8,602 bases of DNA from Nitrosomonadaceae bacterium (lineage in GTDB: Bacteria; Pseudomonadota; Gammaproteobacteria; Burkholderiales; Usitatibacteraceae), in contig JAJTHU010000374.1 of assembly GCA_021300055.1 (NCBI GenBank), forward strand, positions 1 to 8,602, read 5' to 3'. Positions 5,189-8,602 of this stretch are shown here, one piece after another. Under the pieces are notes generated by a model that was not told the DNA's origin, searched no databases, and worked only from the letters and a program-made list of their open reading frames with translations. The first letter of the stretch is position 1. Each line of letters begins with the position of its first letter. Made by a program: the position numbers and the translations under genes.

Positions 5189-7168
5189 ATGCAACCCAGA
5201 CACGCCCTCACCGCTAGGCTCGCCACGCTGCAGTCGTGGCGCTACGGCGTCACGGCGCAAATCGACCGCGTTGCCGCCTTCGTTCGCGAGCATGGTTACA
5301 TGAATGGTGACCTGGAGGCGACCTTTCGCGCACTGATGTCGAAAGCGCAACACCAAACAGTGACTGTCGTTCTTGTGGCCGAGGCGGGGCGCGGTAAGTC
5401 GGAACTGATCAACGCCTTGTTCTTCGCGGATATGGGCCGATGCTTGCTGCCGTCGGGCAGATTGCATAGCACTCGCTGTATCACCGAGATTCGATTTGAT
5501 CGTCAGCAGCCAACTTGCGTCCGGCTGCTGCCGATCGAGACGCGTGAAGCACCGATGCGTTTTCGCGAGATATTGGACGACTCAAATGCTTGGAAGACGA
5601 TCTTGTTCGACGCCGACAATCCGGCATCGGTCGATCAAGCGTTCAGCGCGTTGGCAGAAACCCGCCGTGTGAGCATGGCGGATGCTGTGTCGTGGGGCGT
5701 GCATGGCGAGGGCCTTTCGAATGTAAGCGGCGGGCAAGCGGACGTTCCAAAGTGGCGTTACGCGATCGTCAACATGCCGCACCCGCTGCTCGATGCGGGC
5801 TTGGTCGTGGTCGATACTCCGGGCTTAGCAGCCCTCACAGCGGAGCCTGAGTTCAGTCGCGAAGAGCTACCGCTTGCAGACGCCGTGCTGATGGTAATTG
5901 ATGCAGCGGAGGGCGTCACAAAGCCCGACCTTGCCATTTGGAGGGATCAGCTTGGGGCGTCACGCAACAAGCGCGAACGTCAGCGCGACGAGTCCAACCA
6001 GGTCAGGTTGATCGTGCTGAACAAGATTGATTCGCTGCACGTTGTCGATGCTCTCGATCCGATCGAGGCGGATCGACGTTGGTTACGCGAAGTGGACAAG
6101 CGTGTGCAAGACGTCGCGGACCTAATGCGCGTTGAACCCAAGAACGTGCTGGCCGTGTCGGCTGTGATGGCGCTCGAGGGTGCTTTTGCCAACAATCTCG
6201 ACCTCTCAATGCGGAGCCGGCTCTACCGGCTTGAACGCGCGCTCGGTGAAGGCTTGCCTGAGGATAGACAAGCGCTCACCGGCAAACTCATCCTCGAAGA
6301 GTTATCAGACATGCTTGAGTCGGTGCAGGCGAATCTTGACCAGCAGCGCTTTGACGCGCTGGAGGGACTGCGTCTACTCGGCGAACTACGCAAGAAAAAT
6401 CAAGCCATCAGCGAGGCGATCCGAAAAGAATCCAGTGAACGCCAAACCGCCTTGGTTGCCGCCCTTCAGGAAATTCGCGCCATCAAGCCGATCCACACCA
6501 AGCTCGAAGCAGAGCTCTCAGCGTTGATGGATCCAGCGATTGCGCGCGAACGCGCCGCTAGTGCGGAGCAAGCACTTTCCGCCACGCGCTCCGCGGGCAA
6601 AGCACGTGAGGTGATTGATGCTTATTTCGCGTCGTCGCGCGCGGATTTGGCGGCGCTGAACGCGAAGATCGTCGAAATACGCGACATGTTCGGCAACATC
6701 GGAGAGCGCCATTTTCGTTTACTCGGCATCGGTCATTTTGAGGTGCACCCATTTGCCACGCATCGTTTCGAAACGGAAATCGCCAAAGCCGTCGAAAAGG
6801 CCACCGCAGACCTCACCAACAGCGGCAACATGCTGCTGTTTCGTGGCGGTGTCATCGCCGAGCAATTTGCCGAAAATGTTGGTGAGCGCATTGTTCACAT
6901 GCTCGAGATCGCGCACCGCGAATCGTCGTCGTGGATGCGCGGCGTGTTCTTGAGCATCGAGCGGCCACTCGAAGAGTTGGCCAAACGCGTTGGCGAGCGT
7001 AACGCCAAGCTTGAGAAGATTCAGTCGGCTGAACTCGATCTCGCCGAGAAGATTGCCGAGATACAAGCCAACATCGACATCATCAAGAGTCGGCACCAAG
7101 CACTGGGTATCGCCCGCGAATCTTTATCGCGTCAAATGTCAGGCAATCCAAATCGAGAATCGGAATAG
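5189..7168 (+). CDS. Dynamin-family large GTPase
   Basis: A 659-residue protein with an N-terminal GTPase domain and a long helical remainder, the layout of bacterial dynamin-like proteins. Visible motifs are the P-loop AEAGRGKS (64-71; Ala at the first position, allowed in Walker A), a switch-I threonine in STRCITE (94-100, probably Thr95), DTPG (209-212) and NKID (278-281), with AVSA (322-325) as a possible G5. A charged insert with many Arg and Lys (259-269) precedes G4. From about 365 on it is predominantly helical: heptad-like charged stretches at 370-435 and 592-645 suggest coiled coils or stalk helices. There is no signal peptide or obvious transmembrane span, so it is probably cytosolic and may contact membrane peripherally (inference). 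The start is ATG 5189, with an in-frame TGA directly before it (5186-5188); the ribosome binding site is poor. It resembles the dynamin-family proteins encoded beside mutM in Burkholderiales, whose function is not established as far as I know. It could remodel membranes or aid envelope stress tolerance; neither is shown by the sequence. Confidence 0.92.
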   Translation: MQPRHALTARLATLQSWRYGVTAQIDRVAAFVREHGYMNGDLEATFRALMSKAQHQTVTVVLVAEAGRGKSELINALFFADMGRCLLPSGRLHSTRCITEIRFDRQQPTCVRLLPIETREAPMRFREILDDSNAWKTILFDADNPASVDQAFSALAETRRVSMADAVSWGVHGEGLSNVSGGQADVPKWRYAIVNMPHPLLDAGLVVVDTPGLAALTAEPEFSREELPLADAVLMVIDAAEGVTKPDLAIWRDQLGASRNKRERQRDESNQVRLIVLNKIDSLHVVDALDPIEADRRWLREVDKRVQDVADLMRVEPKNVLAVSAVMALEGAFANNLDLSMRSRLYRLERALGEGLPEDRQALTGKLILEELSDMLESVQANLDQQRFDALEGLRLLGELRKKNQAISEAIRKESSERQTALVAALQEIRAIKPIHTKLEAELSALMDPAIARERAASAEQALSATRSAGKAREVIDAYFASSRADLAALNAKIVEIRDMFGNIGERHFRLLGIGHFEVHPFATHRFETEIAKAVEKATADLTNSGNMLLFRGGVIAEQFAENVGERIVHMLEIAHRESSSWMRGVFLSIERPLEELAKRVGERNAKLEKIQSAELDLAEKIAEIQANIDIIKSRHQALGIARESLSRQMSGNPNRESE

Positions 7169-7184
7169 CCGCTGACACGCGGCT
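7167..7184. terminator. Short hairpin between the convergent GTPase and ferredoxin genes
   Basis: AGCCGC-TGACAC-GCGGCT forms a perfect six-base-pair, G/C-rich stem with a six-base loop. It overlaps the last two bases of the GTPase stop codon and lies 22 bases past the ferredoxin stop on the other strand. It is placed where a shared bidirectional terminator would be, but neither side has a U-run. Termination may be weak or rho-dependent. Confidence 0.3.
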
Positions 7185-7205
7185 GCGGCGGCGAACTTTG
7201 CGCGC

Positions 7206-7493
7206 TCAGGCTGCTTTCTTGTCGACGAGCCCCGCGTCCGACGTCTTGCCTTCTGTGAGCTTCAGAAACTTGGCAAACAGCTGCTCGGGCGTTTCGACGT
7301 GCAGTTCGTCGAGGGGAATGCAATCGACCGGACACACTTCGCGGCACTGCGGGGTATCGAAGTGCCCGACGCATTCAGTGCACTTGGATGGATCGATTTC
7401 GTAAATCTCGATGCCCTGATAAATCGCACCGTTTGGACATTCTGGCTCGCAGACGTCGCAGTTGATGCATTGATCGGTGATTTTCAGGGCCAT
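7206..7493 (-). CDS. YfhL-family 2[4Fe-4S] ferredoxin (Chromatium/Alvin type)
   Basis: A small (95-residue) cytosolic electron carrier with two [4Fe-4S] clusters. Cysteines are 9, 12, 15 and 19 (CxxCxxCxxxCP) and 38, 41, 50 and 54 (CxxC-x8-CxxxCP). The eight-residue gap between Cys41 and Cys50, in place of the usual two, is the hallmark of Chromatium-type ferredoxins. By the family pattern cluster I is held by Cys9/12/15/54 and cluster II by Cys38/41/50/19. Cys58 is an extra cysteine, as in the Chromatium protein. A charged C-terminal tail (about 65-95) follows. The ATG at 7493 lies 14 bases after the coaD stop. An AGGTAG ribosome binding site overlaps that stop codon, so translation is likely coupled. 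coaD-ferredoxin adjacency is common in proteobacteria; the physiological partner is unknown. In Burkholderiales it is often annotated fdx or fdxA, but I leave the symbol blank. Confidence 0.96.
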   Translation of the reverse strand: MALKITDQCINCDVCEPECPNGAIYQGIEIYEIDPSKCTECVGHFDTPQCREVCPVDCIPLDELHVETPEQLFAKFLKLTEGKTSDAGLVDKKAA

Positions 7494-7507
7494 GATGAAT
7501 CGGCTAC

Positions 7508-7987
7508 CTACTTGCCAACCTTGGTCGACAGCGCCTTCACCGTGAGCGGATGCACAAACTCGCTGACATCACCGCCGAGGATGGCGATTTCACGCACGAT
7601 GGTCGCAGAAATGAACATGTACTTGTCCGACGGGGTGACAAACATCGTTTCCACACCAGGGTTAAGGCGACGGTTCATGCCTGCCATCTGGAACTCATAT
7701 TCAAAGTCGGACACGGCGCGCAAGCCACGCAGAATCACGTTGGATTGATGCGTGTTCAAAAAATCCGAGAGCAGCCCAGTGAAGCCCATCACCTTGACAT
7801 TGGGGTAGCCCGAGAGAATGTCGCGTGCAAGCCCGACGCGCTCCTCGAGCGTAAAGAAAGGCTTTTTCGCTTGACTGTGCGCGACCGCAACGATCACCTC
7901 GCCGAACAAACGCGAAGCGCGTGCGACTAAATCTTCGTGACCCTTGGTCATGGGGTCGAAAGTACCGGGATAGACGGCGCGGATCAT
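7508..7987 (-). CDS. coaD: Phosphopantetheine adenylyltransferase (PPAT)
   Basis: Transfers an AMP group from ATP to 4'-phosphopantetheine to give dephospho-CoA, the penultimate step of CoA synthesis; cytosolic and usually hexameric. The protein is 159 residues, the normal length. Nucleotidyltransferase motifs are YPGTFDPMTKGH (6-17; the TxGH motif ends in His17), KKPFFTLEERVGLA, LRGLRAVSDFEYEFQMAGMNR around the middle, and ISATIVREIA near the C-terminus. The last has Ala where E. coli has Ser, which I recall as normal in betaproteobacteria. The start ATG at 7987 gives the canonical N-terminus MIRAVYPGTFDP; no strong ribosome binding site is seen. It sits 89 bases after rsmD and 14 bases before the ferredoxin on the same strand. 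Confidence 0.98.
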   Translation of the reverse strand: MIRAVYPGTFDPMTKGHEDLVARASRLFGEVIVAVAHSQAKKPFFTLEERVGLARDILSGYPNVKVMGFTGLLSDFLNTHQSNVILRGLRAVSDFEYEFQMAGMNRRLNPGVETMFVTPSDKYMFISATIVREIAILGGDVSEFVHPLTVKALSTKVGK

Positions 7988-8003
7988 TTTGGGCTGGGGT
8001 TGG

Positions 8004-8039
8004 TGCGTGCCATCGCGTCGAAGTGAGACGTGGCATGCA
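8004..8039. other. Stem-loop in the rsmD-coaD gap
   Basis: TGCGTGCCA (8004-8012) pairs with TGGCATGCA (8031-8039) over nine positions with one G-T. Inside it CGTC (8016-8019) pairs with GACG (8027-8030). It occupies 36 of the 89 bases between the rsmD stop and the coaD start. In minus-strand RNA the G-T position becomes an A-C mismatch, so the sense transcript fold is slightly weaker. There is no U-run. It could slow or modulate coaD expression, or be chance. Confidence 0.35.
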
Positions 8040-8076
8040 GCGCAGGAGGAGTTGGGATAGGGAGCGGACGCGTAAT

Positions 8077-8602
8077 TTAGCCCACAGAGTCTAGACGAAG
8101 CAATCCAAAGTACACCGAACCGGCTTTAGACGTCTTGAGCCATTCGATACCGGGCACGTTGGCCAGGAGCAGCTCAAGTGGGACGTTGGCCTCTACATAG
8201 ACACGCGCATCCGGTGCGAGATGGCTGCGAACGCTTTGCAAAAACGCCGCTTGCTGTTGCGATTGGAAGGGAGGGTCGCAAAACACCACGTCAAACTGTG
8301 CGCGGTGCCGCGCCAGCCATTGCTCTACGGGAACCGCGGCAATCTCACAGGCAGCGGCAGCCGCTTTGGACGCCGCCGAGGCCGATTCCGCGAATTTGCT
8401 GCGATTGTCTTGCAAGGCAGTCAGCGCTGAGCGATTGACCTCACACATCACGACCCGCGTCGCGCCGCGCGACGCCGCTTCAAACCCCAACGCGCCGCTG
8501 CCAGCGAACGCATCCAGACACGTCAAGCCGTGCAAGGACTGCCCCAGCCAGTTAAAAACTGTCTGACGCACCCGGTCGCCCGTCGGCCGCAAACCGTCTG
8601 CG
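8077..8602 (-). CDS. rsmD: 16S rRNA (guanine966-N2)-methyltransferase, 5' end missing
   Basis: SAM-dependent methyltransferase that makes m2G966 in 16S rRNA on the small ribosomal subunit. The visible 174 residues begin inside the gene with ADGLRPTGDRVRQTVFNWL, the conserved RsmD N-terminal motif. Compared with E. coli RsmD about 20-30 N-terminal residues lie right of the window. The SAM-binding motif is LDAFAGSGALGFEAASRGA, followed by VMCEVN (acidic ribose contact), and the catalytic motif is DPPF in VVFCDPPFQ. The C-terminus ends LRLDSVG and is complete. A TTG inside the motif (8592) can be read as a start but would delete the conserved region, so the gene should be treated as partial. It is the first visible member of the rsmD-coaD-ferredoxin series. 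Confidence 0.96.
   Translation of the reverse strand, partial: ADGLRPTGDRVRQTVFNWLGQSLHGLTCLDAFAGSGALGFEAASRGATRVVMCEVNRSALTALQDNRSKFAESASAASKAAAAACEIAAVPVEQWLARHRAQFDVVFCDPPFQSQQQAAFLQSVRSHLAPDARVYVEANVPLELLLANVPGIEWLKTSKAGSVYFGLLRLDSVG

Noticed and set aside
6719..7099. 126-codon open frame on the minus strand
   Set aside because: Antisense to the helical tail of the GTPase, no recognisable domain, explained by G/C-rich codon use.
7299..7930. Plus-strand open frames of 149 and 126 codons
   Set aside because: Both are antisense to the ferredoxin and coaD, whose motifs are unmistakable.
7701..8036. 111-codon minus-strand frame starting in the rsmD-coaD gap
   Set aside because: Overlaps coaD in another frame; the downstream part is a frame-shifted reading of coaD, so it is not an upstream gene.
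8077..8592. rsmD read as complete with a TTG start at 8592
   Set aside because: The frame stays open to the window edge and the TTG falls inside the conserved GLRPTGDRVR motif, so the true start lies outside.

Overview
The window looks like a piece of betaproteobacterial core chromosome, most likely order Burkholderiales. G+C is moderately high (estimated by eye, not counted). Two gene orders support this: TPR protein - lolB - ispE - tRNA-Gln - prs, and rsmD - coaD - YfhL-type ferredoxin, with mutM and a large dynamin-like GTPase between them. The protein sequences also resemble betaproteobacterial homologues. I see no insertion sequence, phage gene, CRISPR array, plasmid gene or rRNA. Every gap between genes is shorter than 160 bases.

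Left block, minus strand, 1-4182 (transcription runs right to left). A secreted tetratricopeptide-repeat protein comes first, then lolB (outer-membrane lipoprotein receptor), ispE (isoprenoid precursor kinase), tRNA-Gln(UUG) and prs (PRPP synthetase, cut by the window edge). The stop of the TPR gene overlaps the GTG start of lolB by four bases. ispE starts 12 bases after lolB. I see no U-run terminator anywhere in the block, so one mixed mRNA/tRNA transcript is likely. It would start at an extended -10 promoter at 4210-4218. The gap between ispE and the tRNA holds a 75-base nested palindrome that looks like a REP/BIME-type element.

Centre, plus strand, 4314-7168. mutM (Fpg, 8-oxoguanine DNA glycosylase) is divergent from the TPR gene across a 131-base gap. 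That gap contains a 10-base direct repeat. mutM is followed 35 bases later by a 659-residue dynamin-family GTPase, the least characterised gene here.

Right block, minus strand, 7206-8602, convergent with the GTPase. rsmD (16S rRNA m2G966 methyltransferase, 5' end cut by the window edge), coaD (phosphopantetheine adenylyltransferase) and a Chromatium-type 2[4Fe-4S] ferredoxin appear to form an operon. A stem-loop lies between rsmD and coaD.

Overall the block is housekeeping: envelope lipoprotein sorting, isoprenoid, nucleotide and CoA precursors, translation, base-excision repair and iron-sulfur electron transfer. I found no clear sign of a new multi-gene system. The dynamin-like GTPase and the palindromic element are the parts most worth a second look.
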